From Risungbinella massiliensis (lineage in GTDB: Bacteria > Bacillota > Bacilli > Thermoactinomycetales > Thermoactinomycetaceae), in assembly GCF_000942395.1 (NCBI RefSeq), contig NZ_LN812102.1, positions 1,400,816-1,464,815 of the forward strand: DNA of 64,000 nucleotides, written 5' to 3'. Position numbers and translations under genes: made by a program. A model generated the notes under the pieces. That model was not told the DNA's origin. It made no database searches and saw only the letters and a list, made by a program, of their open reading frames with translations. Positions within the stretch are counted from its first letter, which is position 1. Every line of letters starts with the position of its first letter. This document shows positions 51,750 through 60,153 of this stretch, piece after piece.

Positions 51750-52610
51750 CTAACTTCTAAGATATGGTTTTACATTATCAATCACTTGTTGTAAGTGTTC
51801 GGAGCATTGTTGATACATCTGTTTTGCTTTTTCATCTTTGGTGGAAAGGCTGAACATCTCAATATCGGCTTCACACTTTTTCAATGTGGCAAGTAAAGCA
51901 GGTTTCTCTTGTGCTTCTGGTACTTGAATTTGGTCATCATAGAGGTCTATATATAGCTGTCCATAAGAGTCAACTTGTCCTAAAAGAACATTTTCTATAG
52001 CAACCCCTTGTTTTTCTAGTTCTGTTTCCAACCATCCCCGATTTAAACCTAATTTAGCTAAGGAATCATCCATTACATTGCCATCCATAACAACCACTTG
52101 TGGTTCTGCCTGTTCCGCCACTTTGATTCCTAGCATTTTGGGTGTGATTGGGAGATTTTCTGCTTTTGGTAAAATATTAATCGTTCCACTAGGTTCCATC
52201 ACAGCAAACTCGACATCTGCAACTTGGAATATATCCTTTTTTCGCATCTGTTCTAGAAATTCATCAACTGTAATTCGCTCTTTTGTTAGATTGTCTTCTA
52301 GTATTTTTCCATCTTTGACCAATACAGTTGCTTTTCCATCTAGAATATCTCGTACCGTTTTACTCTTTAACTGTAGGAACTCGATAGCAATAACGATAAC
52401 CACCCATACTATTAGGGAAATCGTCCCCAAATACCAAGCCTCGTCCGTCTCCATCGAAACATAACCAGCAATACTACCTATGGTAATCCCAGTAATATAT
52501 TCAAACAAAGACAGCTGAGAAACTTGTCTTTTTCCTAATACTTTGGTTAGGACAAACAAAACAGCGATTGCCATCAAAGTTCGTATTACGACCTGAATCC
52601 ACTCTGGCAT
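51750..52610 (-). CDS. 2Duf-type protein (DUF421 plus C-terminal DUF1657)
   Basis: A 286-aa protein: three membrane helices and a DUF421/YetF domain (about 1-215; TKVLGKRQVSQLSLFEYITGITIGSIAG, VRDILDGKATVLVKDGKI), followed by a DUF1657 domain (about 235-286; KCEADIEMFSLSTKDEKAKQMYQ). This fusion is the 2Duf protein of the spoVA-2mob operon, reported to raise spore wet-heat resistance by tightening the inner membrane. It is first in the operon, 11 bases before spoVAC, and is preceded by a sigma-G-type promoter. ATG 52610 follows AGAGGAAG. Confidence 0.9.
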   Translation of the reverse strand: MPEWIQVVIRTLMAIAVLFVLTKVLGKRQVSQLSLFEYITGITIGSIAGYVSMETDEAWYLGTISLIVWVVIVIAIEFLQLKSKTVRDILDGKATVLVKDGKILEDNLTKERITVDEFLEQMRKKDIFQVADVEFAVMEPSGTINILPKAENLPITPKMLGIKVAEQAEPQVVVMDGNVMDDSLAKLGLNRGWLETELEKQGVAIENVLLGQVDSYGQLYIDLYDDQIQVPEAQEKPALLATLKKCEADIEMFSLSTKDEKAKQMYQQCSEHLQQVIDNVKPYLRS

Positions 52611-52647
52611 CGATACTTCCTCTTTTCAAAAAGTAAATGATATCGTT

Positions 52648-52677
52648 TATCATGCGAAGAGGCGTGGTTATCTATAC
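52648..52677 (-). promoter_or_regulatory. Sigma-G-like promoter of the 2Duf-spoVA operon
   Basis: On the minus strand GTATA, an 18-base spacer and CATGATA match the known sigma-G consensus GHATR-N18-CATNHTA exactly, about 38 bases before the start codon. This predicts forespore expression. Confidence 0.75.
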
Positions 52678-52782
52678 ATTGATACCTAGATTTCATCCAT
52701 ACATAATTCTAGACTTCTTGGAGAAGATAACATCGGAACTAATCTCTAGTTCTACAACTACACACGAAAAAAGGTGAGCAAA

Positions 52783-52989
52783 ATGACCGTATCGTCCGAT
52801 GTTAAAACATGTGTCGCTTCCCTCAAAAGCGCACAAGCAAGTTTAGAACAATTCGCTCTTAGCACTCAGAACGAACAAGCAAAACAGTTGTTTACCCAAG
52901 CTGCAAGTTCTACTCAGCAAATTGTCGATCAGGTAGAACAACGTGTACAACAGTTAGAAAGTGAAGAACCACAATATAAAGGTCTATAA
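52783..52989 (+). CDS. DUF1657 small protein
   Basis: A 68-aa protein, VKTCVASLKSAQASLEQFALSTQNEQAKQLFTQAASSTQQIVDQV, clearly homologous to the C-terminal domain of the divergent 2Duf protein. Such free-standing proteins accompany spoVA-2mob operons. Two long amphipathic helices are expected; no membrane segment. ATG 52783 follows AAGGTGAG; a GTG at 52774 overlaps that site. Here the gene is divergent from the operon, not inside it. Confidence 0.88.
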   Translation: MTVSSDVKTCVASLKSAQASLEQFALSTQNEQAKQLFTQAASSTQQIVDQVEQRVQQLESEEPQYKGL

Positions 52990-52992
52990 ATA

Positions 52993-53035
52993 AAAAAAGA
53001 GAGGTCCTGCCACTTATTCAGGACCTCTTTTTTTT
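52993..53035. terminator. Terminator after DUF1657 gene, bidirectional
   Basis: AGAGGTCCTG / CAGGACCTCT, perfect stem, with an A-run before and an eight-base T-run after; also serves the converging clpP gene. Confidence 0.92.
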
Positions 53036-53072
53036 ATTGTTAGAGCTTATAACTCTAAAACAGATCATGTTG

Positions 53073-53654
53073 TCACTCATATACTTTATCTACTAATCCA
53101 TAGGTAAGAGCTTCTTCCGCTGACATAAAATAATCTCGATCTGTATCTCTTTGAACTTTTTCCAACGATTGACCTGAATGTTCTGAAATGATTCGATTCA
53201 GGGTATTCCGATTCTTCATGATTTGGTTTGCATGAATTTGAATATCAGACGCTTGTCCCTTAAGTCCCCCACTGATCCAAGGTTGATGAATCATCACTTC
53301 TGAGTGAGGAAGAGCGAATCTTTTCCCTTTTGCTCCTCCCACCAAAATAATGGCCCCCATGGATGCTGCTAAACCAATGCAAATAGTGGACACATCTGGT
53401 TTAATGTACTGGATAGTGTCATAGATCCCTAATCCGGCTGTAACAGAACCTCCTGGCGAATTAATATACAGGTGAATATCTTTGTCAGGATCTTCAGCAG
53501 AAAGAAATAATAATTGTGCAATGATAGAATTTGCCACATTATCATCAATTGCACTACCCAAAAAAATGATCCGATCTTTTAACATACGGGAGTAAATGTC
53601 ATATGACCGTTCCCCACGATTGGTTTGCTCAATAACGGTAGGAATCAGATTCAT
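53073..53654 (-). CDS. clpP: ATP-dependent Clp protease proteolytic subunit
   Basis: A 193-aa ClpP with the full catalytic triad: Ser in GLAASMGA (about 98), His in SEVMIHQP (about 123) and Asp in [11 protein letters not shown] (about 172). Opening [23 protein letters not shown] is canonical. It forms a tetradecamer that degrades proteins handed over by Clp ATPases. ATG 53654 follows GGAAGGTGA. Last in an operon with an ArsR-type regulator, which is unusual for the main housekeeping clpP, so it may be a second copy. Confidence 0.95.
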   Translation of the reverse strand: MNLIPTVIEQTNRGERSYDIYSRMLKDRIIFLGSAIDDNVANSIIAQLLFLSAEDPDKDIHLYINSPGGSVTAGLGIYDTIQYIKPDVSTICIGLAASMGAIILVGGAKGKRFALPHSEVMIHQPWISGGLKGQASDIQIHANQIMKNRNTLNRIISEHSGQSLEKVQRDTDRDYFMSAEEALTYGLVDKVYE

Positions 53655-53684
53655 AATAGCTCACCTTCCTATTAGGAAATTCAT

Positions 53685-53969
53685 TTAAGCAGCACAGCTC
53701 AATGTTTGGTTACCAATGGAAGCTTCTACTTTTCCAAATCCAGAAGAAACCACTTTTATTTTGGTTAAGGGTTGTTGACTTTCCGATAGAATGGTCCATT
53801 CGCTAATAGTGGTTTCCGTTTCCATGTTGTTATAATGAACAGAAGGAAAAGTAATTATATTTTCATTCCATTTCGTTTGTTTGCTACTAGTTTCCCATAC
53901 AACAAACGACGAAACTTTTAGACTCTCCTCCTTTTGAATTTCTGGATTTTCTTCTCTGTTTTTGCTCAC
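53685..53969 (-). CDS. Unknown 94-aa protein between ArsR gene and clpP
   Basis: I do not recognise it. GTG 53969 follows AGGAGGAG, placed inside the last codons of the ArsR-like gene. The product is hydrophilic, probably beta-rich (FVVWETSS, ENIITFPSVHYNN, TTISEWTILSES, IKVVSSGFGKVEASIGNQTLSCAA) with a single Cys third from the end. No signal peptide. Its place in a regulator-clpP operon suggests a ClpP substrate, adaptor or stress protein, but that is only context. Confidence 0.65.
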   Translation of the reverse strand: MSKNREENPEIQKEESLKVSSFVVWETSSKQTKWNENIITFPSVHYNNMETETTISEWTILSESQQPLTKIKVVSSGFGKVEASIGNQTLSCAA

Positions 53970-53971
53970 TT

Positions 53972-54571
53972 CTACTCCTCCTCTTGATTCGCTTCCGGAT
54001 AAACAGCCAATACAACTTGATATGGATCTCCATCCACTTGTTGTTGTGTTGCTTGATACTTTTGGAGTAATTCCTTCACCATATCAACGTATTCTTGGAC
54101 AAATTTCTCTCGTGTCTGTTGATCTCTTAGCTGAACTTTCATAGATAAAGATGCACTGGGTATTTCTTCGTTTTCATCAGAACGTTCCATCAGGAGTAAG
54201 GCATCTTTTTTAATTTGATCGGATGTATGAATAAGGTGTGCAAGCGAACTTTGATCTTTGATCTTTTGGATCGTATCTGGGCTCCAGGCAAGTGATTCTG
54301 CCAGCACATACGTTTGTGCAATTCCTTGATATAACACTTCTACTAAATTGCGAACTTGTCGGTTCCCGATCTTCCGGACCAGACCTACCTTCTCCAACAT
54401 TTTAAGATGATAGTTGATTCGTTGAGGTGATTCATTGATATTTCGCGCAACTTCAGAAGCCGATGCCGGTTTTCTTAAGTTGGAAAGTATTTCTGCTCTA
54501 AGGGGATTCATTAGTGCTGTCGCTTGTTCAGGAGATTCTACAATGTGTCTTTCTAAAAACTTGTGTTCCAA
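53972..54571 (-). CDS. ArsR-type winged-helix transcriptional regulator
   Basis: A 199-aa protein with an N-terminal winged helix (about 10-85; ALMNPLRAEILSNLRKPASASEVARNINESPQRINYHLKMLEKVGLVRKIG) and a helical C-terminal part (about 95-190). Start TTG 54571 is chosen because AGGTGA lies just before it and the sigma-A promoter (54618-54646) covers the longer candidate start at 54646. No metal-binding Cys are present, so the signal is not a thiol-bound metal. Probably represses its own operon through the palindrome at 54607. Confidence 0.82.
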   Translation of the reverse strand: MEHKFLERHIVESPEQATALMNPLRAEILSNLRKPASASEVARNINESPQRINYHLKMLEKVGLVRKIGNRQVRNLVEVLYQGIAQTYVLAESLAWSPDTIQKIKDQSSLAHLIHTSDQIKKDALLLMERSDENEEIPSASLSMKVQLRDQQTREKFVQEYVDMVKELLQKYQATQQQVDGDPYQVVLAVYPEANQEEE

Positions 54572-54606
54572 AACTTCACCTACTCGTTTAGACAAAAATA
54601 ATATCT

Positions 54607-54646
54607 TACGTAAAAATATTTTATTACGTATTTTTTTTGTTGTCAA
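54607..54646 (-). promoter_or_regulatory. Promoter and palindromic operator of the ArsR-clpP operon
   Basis: On the minus strand TTGACA (54646-54641), 17 bases, TAAAAT (54623-54618). A 24-bp imperfect palindrome TACGTA...TACGTA (54607-54630) covers the -10 element and the start of transcription, a position suited to autorepression. Confidence 0.75.
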
Positions 54647-54799
54647 TAAATTTTCCCTAAATTCAGTTATCGAAGTGGTACATAGATGGAGTACACAAAA
54701 ATAGCATTTGAGTTCATTAGCAGAAAATATTACGTTATTTCATCAGAGAAAATCAAATTATGGAAACATATCCACTGCTCACTCCCTGTATAATAACGA

Positions 54800-54846
54800 T
54801 AAAAAAAGAGAGCCTCCAGATTCATATCCAGAGGCTCTCTTTTTTA
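54800..54846. terminator. Terminator of the ECF/peptidase operon, bidirectional
   Basis: GAGAGCCTC / GAGGCTCTC stem with A-run before and T-run after. Confidence 0.88.
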
Positions 54847-54882
54847 TCGTTCCCTTTTTGATTTTACTCTATGATCATCTCT

Positions 54883-55839
54883 TTAACCTTGCAAATCCTG
54901 ATATGCAGGGATTTCTCCTATTCCCTTAGCAGAACGGATCGCTGCAAGCACAGCATCTGCCATTACTTCCGCAGAGATGGCACCAACCAAATCTACCGGT
55001 GCTTCGACACCACCAGTTGCTAAAGAAAAGATGGTATCTCCATCAAACATCGTATGAATCGGATATATCGTTCTTGCTAATCCATCATGAGCCATAGAGG
55101 CAACTTTGCTTACCTGAACTTTTGTTAGATAGGCGTTGCTTGCAACAACCCCAATCGTCGTATTCGTCCCCTTTTTTAGGGTATGATCTGTTAAGAAGTC
55201 CAAACTATTTAAAATATTATTATCTGCATCTCTTGGACCTGCAAGTATTTGTCCCGTACTAGGATCACGCACTTCTCCCAAAGCATTGACCGCCACGATC
55301 GCTCCCACAACTAATCCATTCGGGTAAATCCGAGAAGCTGATCCTAGCCCACCTTTCATACTACGATCATATCCAGCTGTTTTACCAACTGTTGCCCCAC
55401 ATCCAGCTCCAACGTTTCCAAGTGGGAAAGGTCCCTTCATTGCTCTCATCGCTGCATGGTAGCCCATTTTTCGATCTGGACGAACCTTAGGATCTCCAAA
55501 CGTTAGATCAAACAACACAGCAGATGGTACGATTGGAACGATTCCTACCCCAACACCCAACCCGTATCCACGCTCTTCTAAATACTGCATCACTCCACTT
55601 GCAGCATCAAGTCCATACGCACTCCCACCTGCAAGACTGATTGCATGAACCTTGTCCACTAGATTGATTGGATTTAGCAAGTCTGTCTCTCTTGTACCGG
55701 GTGCTGATCCACGGACATCTACTCCACAGACTGCCCCCTCTTCCGTCATAATCACGGTACAACCAGTATAACCTTGTAGATTTTCTACATTCCCTACTTT
55801 AATACCAGGAACATCCGTAATATTGTTGAAAGAATCCAT
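54883..55839 (-). CDS. P1 (DmpA/S58) family peptidase
   Basis: A 318-aa Ntn-type hydrolase of the DmpA family: ITDVPGIKVGN, HAISLAGGSAYGLDAASGV (about 65-83), GNVGAGCGATVGK, and the self-cleavage site GTNTTIGVVASNA, where N226-T227 corresponds to the cleaved Asn-Thr bond of the pantetheine hydrolase ThnT (Gly-Ser in DmpA). The enzyme should mature into two chains with Thr at the new N-terminus. Relatives release beta-amino acids or hydrolyse pantetheine. It is the last gene of an ECF transporter operon, 3 bases after the S component. Confidence 0.9.
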   Translation of the reverse strand: MDSFNNITDVPGIKVGNVENLQGYTGCTVIMTEEGAVCGVDVRGSAPGTRETDLLNPINLVDKVHAISLAGGSAYGLDAASGVMQYLEERGYGLGVGVGIVPIVPSAVLFDLTFGDPKVRPDRKMGYHAAMRAMKGPFPLGNVGAGCGATVGKTAGYDRSMKGGLGSASRIYPNGLVVGAIVAVNALGEVRDPSTGQILAGPRDADNNILNSLDFLTDHTLKKGTNTTIGVVASNAYLTKVQVSKVASMAHDGLARTIYPIHTMFDGDTIFSLATGGVEAPVDLVGAISAEVMADAVLAAIRSAKGIGEIPAYQDLQG

Positions 55840-55842
55840 TTT

Positions 55843-56400
55843 TTATAGATCTCCCGATACTTTTGATTTTTGATTTCCTGCGGTGCCTAATTTCTTCCAA
55901 GCTACCACTACTGCAAGAGAAATAATTACCGATACAATCGCTTCTGGAATACCACTTGTGATAGCTGCTGCTTGAGCTACTTCTGGAGAAAGATACCCTC
56001 TGAGTACAACCATTCCTAACACAAGAACTGTATTAGTCAACGATCCTATAAAACTAGCAACTCCAATTGCAACATATTCATTGATTCGTCTGATACCAAC
56101 ATACGTAAAATAGGCTACGATCCCAATAAACAATCGAGGTAAAATAGATACTAGCGGATCTTTAAACATCGGTACAGGTGAGTACAAGAAAGAATGGACT
56201 CCAAAAATCAGACCACTGATTGCCCCAACTATTGGCCCTTCAACTAATCCACCAATAATCGCTGGAACGTGCATAATAGTTGCATGTCCCGTTGCACTCG
56301 GCACAGGAATATAACCTAATTGTGTAACCCCTAGCAAAATCGCAATAGCTCCCAATACCCCAGCAACAACGATCTTACGTATCGATAAACGTTTTTCCAC
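55843..56400 (-). CDS. ECF transporter substrate-specific (S) component
   Basis: A 185-aa six-helix protein of the PF12822-like group: AGVLGAIAILLGVTQLGYIPVPSATGHATIMHVPAIIGGLVEGPIVGAISGLIFG, KDPLVSILPRLFIGIVAYFTYVGI. The A-x3-A pair for contact with EcfT is visible near the N-terminus. This group includes pantothenate (PanT) transporters. The co-transcribed DmpA/ThnT-like peptidase makes pantothenate, pantetheine or a beta-alanine compound the favoured substrate, an inference. ATG 56400 follows AGGAGG. Confidence 0.85.
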   Translation of the reverse strand: MEKRLSIRKIVVAGVLGAIAILLGVTQLGYIPVPSATGHATIMHVPAIIGGLVEGPIVGAISGLIFGVHSFLYSPVPMFKDPLVSILPRLFIGIVAYFTYVGIRRINEYVAIGVASFIGSLTNTVLVLGMVVLRGYLSPEVAQAAAITSGIPEAIVSVIISLAVVVAWKKLGTAGNQKSKVSGDL

Positions 56401-56444
56401 AGAACATTCCTCCTAGTAAGTTTTCATTCGTTATATGTATTTCC

Positions 56445-57281
56445 TTAATATGAAAACGGATATATCAAAATATAGGCGAGGACGATACTAAACAGAATCA
56501 CCATATAATCTCGAACACCGATTTTATATTGACCATAGATCGTTCTTGTTCCACCTGGTGTATAACATCTCGCTTCCATCGCTAACACCAAATCCTCTGC
56601 TCTAGTCATTGCTACTTGGAATAGCGGAATAATGATCGGAAACAACTCTTTGGTACGTTGTACCATGTTCCACCAAGCTGCTGTTCCAATCTCAGCACCT
56701 CTAGAAGCTTGTGCCTTCATCATCTTTTCCATTTCCATCGCAAAGGTTGGAACAAAACGGATTGCAATCGTAATAATCAAAGAAAATTCATGAGTTGGAA
56801 AATTCACATATCTCAACGGTTTCAAGATACTTGCAATTGCGTGTGTTAGTTGAGTGGTAGAAGTGCTTAATGTTAGAACACTACTCACCAATAAAATTTC
56901 AATCAATCGTGAGATCGTCACAATTACAAGTTGAACACTTCCGTCGGTAATGTGAATAACACCGTATTCAAAATAAACGATTGCCTCCGAACCGATTTCT
57001 CCATGAAATAACAGCTGAAGTATCGCTAAAACGCAAATAAAGGGAATTGCCGGTTTAATTCCAGATAAACAATAGCGGACAGAGATTCGCGAGAATCGCA
57101 CTAGTAGGAATGAAAAACTAAGAGCAATGAGATTTCCCAAATATGTATTACTAAATCCTATGGCAATCACCAATATAGAATAAGCGAGAATCTTGATTCG
57201 TGGATCTAGGCGATGAATAAACGAACCTGTAGGCAAATACTGGCCAATCGTAATATTGCGTGTTAGTTCAAATCCAGCCAT
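56445..57281 (-). CDS. ecfT: ECF transporter transmembrane component EcfT
   Basis: A 278-aa membrane protein: IGQYLPTGSFIHRLDPRIKILAYSI, two coupling motifs MKAQASRGAEIG (about 192) and VLAMEARCYTPGGTRT (about 233), which contact the two ATPases, and about five helices. It forms the shared energising module with EcfA1 and EcfA2. Confidence 0.95.
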   Translation of the reverse strand: MAGFELTRNITIGQYLPTGSFIHRLDPRIKILAYSILVIAIGFSNTYLGNLIALSFSFLLVRFSRISVRYCLSGIKPAIPFICVLAILQLLFHGEIGSEAIVYFEYGVIHITDGSVQLVIVTISRLIEILLVSSVLTLSTSTTQLTHAIASILKPLRYVNFPTHEFSLIITIAIRFVPTFAMEMEKMMKAQASRGAEIGTAAWWNMVQRTKELFPIIIPLFQVAMTRAEDLVLAMEARCYTPGGTRTIYGQYKIGVRDYMVILFSIVLAYILIYPFSY

Positions 57282-57284
57282 TTA

Positions 57285-58160
57285 TCAATCACCTCCTCTC
57301 TTTGGAAGAATGGAGACAATTTCGGATGCAGCTGATTCTACTTCAAAAGCTGTTACATCAACTGGATACCCCAACGTTTGCAACTGATATAACATTTCTA
57401 CCGTAACGGGGGTATGAATAAGGTGTTTTGAAATCATCTCTTTACTACCAAAAATGTCCTGAGGTGTGCCTTGGATCACATTTTTACCATCTGCCATCAC
57501 AAATATCTTGTCAGCTAAATAAGCTACTTCATCCATATTGTGCGAAACAAATATAATCGTCAGCTTTTCTTTTTTATTCAACAACTCGATTCGCTTTAGC
57601 AATTCTTTTCGAGAATGAGGATCCAATCCAGCTGTCGGTTCATCTAAGATAAGAATCTTTGGTCGCATTGCGAGTACACCAGCTAGAGCAACTTTTCTTT
57701 TTTGGCCTCCGCTCAATGCATAAGTTGGACGGTCTTTTAGATCGTCAAAGGATAGTCCCACCATTTCCATAGCCCATTTGACATGATCACGTACCTCTTT
57801 AAGCGGGAGTCCCATTTGGAGAGGGCCATATGCTACATCATCTCCAATTAGCTTTTCAAAAAGTTGATCTTCCGGATTTTGAAAAACGAGTCCAACCTTG
57901 CTTCGTAACTTTTTAAGGTCGAGCTTAGGATCAGATAAATCCTGATCATCTACCACCAGTTTTCCTTCTTGTGGACGATATAGGCCATTAAAATGCTGAA
58001 TCAATGTTGATTTTCCAGATCCCGTATGCCCAATTATCGCCACACATTCTCCCTCTTGAATCTCCATCGTTACTCCAGAGAGAGATTGTTGCTCTAATGG
58101 TGTATTGATCATGTATGTATGTTTTAAATCCTGTACTTCTAAGATCGGTTTCATCTTCAC
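57285..58160 (-). CDS. ecfA2: ECF transporter ATPase EcfA2
   Basis: A 291-aa ATPase: Walker A GHTGSGKST, VGLVFQNPEDQLFEKLIGDDVAYGP, signature LSGGQKRKVALAG, Walker B ILILDEPTAGLDPHSRK and H-loop FVSHNMDE. Overlaps ecfA1 by 4 bases and lies 3 bases before ecfT. Confidence 0.95.
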   Translation of the reverse strand: MKMKPILEVQDLKHTYMINTPLEQQSLSGVTMEIQEGECVAIIGHTGSGKSTLIQHFNGLYRPQEGKLVVDDQDLSDPKLDLKKLRSKVGLVFQNPEDQLFEKLIGDDVAYGPLQMGLPLKEVRDHVKWAMEMVGLSFDDLKDRPTYALSGGQKRKVALAGVLAMRPKILILDEPTAGLDPHSRKELLKRIELLNKKEKLTIIFVSHNMDEVAYLADKIFVMADGKNVIQGTPQDIFGSKEMISKHLIHTPVTVEMLYQLQTLGYPVDVTAFEVESAASEIVSILPKRGGD

Positions 58161-59017
58161 ACCGTAACTCCCTTTTGACTAGATAGTCTCTTCACTTCGT
58201 TAATGATTTCTTCCTTATAAATTAAGTTTGGTTGAAAATCAGCAACTTCGTTATGAATCAGTCTAGCTACCTGACTGATATCAGGAATATCTAGTTGGAG
58301 CTGACGAAGAATTTCGTGTTGTGCGAAAATTTCACGTGGAGTTCCTTGCATTGCAATTTTTCCACTATCCATCACAATAACTCGATCAGCTTCTGCTACT
58401 TCTGACATCAGATTTGTTACAGTAACAATTGCCATTCCATTTTGATGAAGCTTACGAATTACGTCCAAAATATCTTTTCTCCCACATGTGTCTAGCATAC
58501 TTGTCGCTTCATCCAATACTAAACAATGAGGAATCATAGCAATAATCCCAGCAATTGCGATCCTTTGCTTTTGCCCACCAGAGAGATGATGAGGAGGTCT
58601 ATTACGATATTCACCCATCCCTACTGCATCTAAAGCAAAATCAATTCTTTCCTTCATCTCTTCGTAAGGTATTTCAATGTTCTCTAGTCCAAAAGCTACG
58701 TCGTCTTCTACCGTTGTTGCTACAATCTGATTATCAGGATGTTGAAATACCATTCCAACCTTTTGTCGAATCTCACGTTCAAATTTAGCTTCTTTAATAC
58801 TCAAACCATTTACATAGACATCACCTTGATCAGGTTTTAAGATGCCATTTAGATGCTTAGATAAAGTCGATTTCCCTGACCCGTTATGCCCAATAATAGC
58901 TATATATTCCCCAGGATTAATAGTAAAAGAAATATTATGGAGAACAGGAGCATCCACTTTACCTTGTTGGGTATAGCTAAATGATATATCATCAACTCTG
59001 ATTAGTGGCTCTTTCAT
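58157..59017 (-). CDS. ecfA1: ECF transporter ATPase EcfA1
   Basis: A 286-aa ATPase: Walker A GHNGSGKST, VGMVFQHPDNQIVATTVEDDVAFG, signature LSGGQKQRIAIAG, Walker B CLVLDEATSMLDTCGRK (Cys-Gly where P is common) and switch TVTNLMSE, in which the usual H-loop His is replaced by Asn (T-N-L). It is the degenerate half of the pair, or a shifted assignment; the partner EcfA2 keeps the His. First gene of the operon; 59018-59302 upstream holds only AT-rich promoter DNA. Confidence 0.93.
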   Translation of the reverse strand: MKEPLIRVDDISFSYTQQGKVDAPVLHNISFTINPGEYIAIIGHNGSGKSTLSKHLNGILKPDQGDVYVNGLSIKEAKFEREIRQKVGMVFQHPDNQIVATTVEDDVAFGLENIEIPYEEMKERIDFALDAVGMGEYRNRPPHHLSGGQKQRIAIAGIIAMIPHCLVLDEATSMLDTCGRKDILDVIRKLHQNGMAIVTVTNLMSEVAEADRVIVMDSGKIAMQGTPREIFAQHEILRQLQLDIPDISQVARLIHNEVADFQPNLIYKEEIINEVKRLSSQKGVTV

Positions 59018-59302
59018 CCAATTTTCCTTTCTCTTTCCATCATTCGATCATGATAAATACGATATGCTAAAAACAAAAAATTTTAGTTCATATGTCATTT
59101 CTAGTATATTCAACCAGAAATCATATCTTCTGGTAGAAACAAAATCGATTCTATTTTACTAGATTTTTTTTAATAATTCAATTAGTGCAGAAAAGACACA
59201 ATTCAAATGGTCTATTTTTTATAAGGAATATTCCGTTTTTTTATAAGTCCAATTACCATTCAATAAAACTTTCAATAGAATTATTATTTTCGAACAAACA
59301 AC

Positions 59303-59334
59303 AAAAAAGAGTTGGTCACAAAATGACCATCTCC
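59303..59334 (-). terminator. Leftward terminator beyond the MITE copy
   Basis: Minus strand GAGATGGTCA / TGACCAACTC with six T residues. It is probably the terminator of the DinB-like gene, now separated from it by the repeat at 59374-59501. Confidence 0.7.
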
Positions 59335-59373
59335 TATTTTCCTAAGATTTATCTTATTTTCTATTCTTAGTTT

Positions 59374-59501
59374 GTTGCATTAATCCAAGTTAAACGTAGG
59401 CGCGCCGCCGGTTTTCCCGCTTCCGATCTGCTTCGGCTCCCTATCGCTCATAGTCGCATCTCAAAAGGGGAAAACCTCTGGCTTTGGGCTAATTATGCAA
59501 C
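59374..59501. mobile_element. MITE-like repeat, copy B (128 bp)
   Basis: Ends GTTGCAT (59374-59380) and ATGCAAC (59495-59501). It matches copy A at 26622-26794 over most of its length but lacks the 45-base internal segment. A long hairpin is possible between GCCGCCGGTTTTCCC and GGGGAAAACCTCTGGC. No gene inside. It begins eight bases past the DinB-like stop codon. Confidence 0.7.
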
Positions 59502-59509
59502 ATGCTCTA

Positions 59510-60010
59510 TTATGAATACCAGAAGAACGCGTAATCCATCATAACCGATTTGTATCCCATTTGACGTAGCATCGCTGTAATATTTCCTCTGTGATATGTT
59601 CCATGATTCACAACGTGCAAGATAATTTCCGAAAAACTAGTCTCCCTAGCTCTAATATAAGGATTATCAAGAACAAACTTCTGATCCATGTCTTCCTGAT
59701 TGTTAAAAAATAACTTGTACCGTTCAGACAAATCAAAAAACATTTTTTCTATACTCTCTATATTTTTTGTCTCTATCTGTTCCTTCAACTGATTCCCAAA
59801 CTCCATTGCTTCTCCCATTTTCTTTCCATTAAGAATGTCTAACCAACAGTACTCCGTGATGTAAATGTGTGACATTGTCTTAGAAATAGATGGGAAAACG
59901 CTCTGAATTTCCTGTTTATAAATCTCCAGTGGTAGCTCTTTTAAACGATCCAAGACTTTTTTGTTTGCCCAAACGTTGTAGTCATACAATTCTAAAGCAT
60001 GATGTGACAT
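59510..60010 (-). CDS. DinB-family protein
   Basis: A 166-aa four-helix-bundle protein of the DinB/YfiT fold: LELYDYNVWANKKVLDRLKELP, MSHIYITEYCWLDILNGK (metal-ligand His about 48), and ILHVVNHGTYHRGNITAMLRQMG with two further His (about 134 and 138), the three-His site of the family. It may be a thiol-dependent metalloenzyme or transferase; no reaction is known. ATG 60010 follows GAGGA. Confidence 0.88.
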   Translation of the reverse strand: MSHHALELYDYNVWANKKVLDRLKELPLEIYKQEIQSVFPSISKTMSHIYITEYCWLDILNGKKMGEAMEFGNQLKEQIETKNIESIEKMFFDLSERYKLFFNNQEDMDQKFVLDNPYIRARETSFSEIILHVVNHGTYHRGNITAMLRQMGYKSVMMDYAFFWYS

Positions 60011-60110
60011 TGTTAACTATCCTCCTCTCTGCGGCAACTAAAAGTTTTTTGATATTTCAAAATATATTATACCAAAATGCTAATTAAAACACAGAATGTA
60101 TTTCCATGAG

Positions 60111-60144
60111 AAAAAAACATCTAACGTTTTTTGGCGTTAGATGT
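60111..60144 (-). terminator. Terminator of YetF-like pseudogene
   Basis: ACATCTAACG / CGTTAGATGT stem with T-run on the minus strand. Confidence 0.85.
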
Positions 60145-60153
60145 TTTAGTAAT

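Noticed and set aside
54572-54646. 25-residue N-terminal extension of the ArsR-like regulator
   Set aside because: Its TTG start is the -35 box of the promoter, so it would not be in the mRNA; AGGTGA stands before TTG 54571.
59185-59370. 61-codon ORF upstream of ecfA1 on the plus strand
   Set aside because: No ribosome site and it crosses the leftward terminator at 59303-59334.
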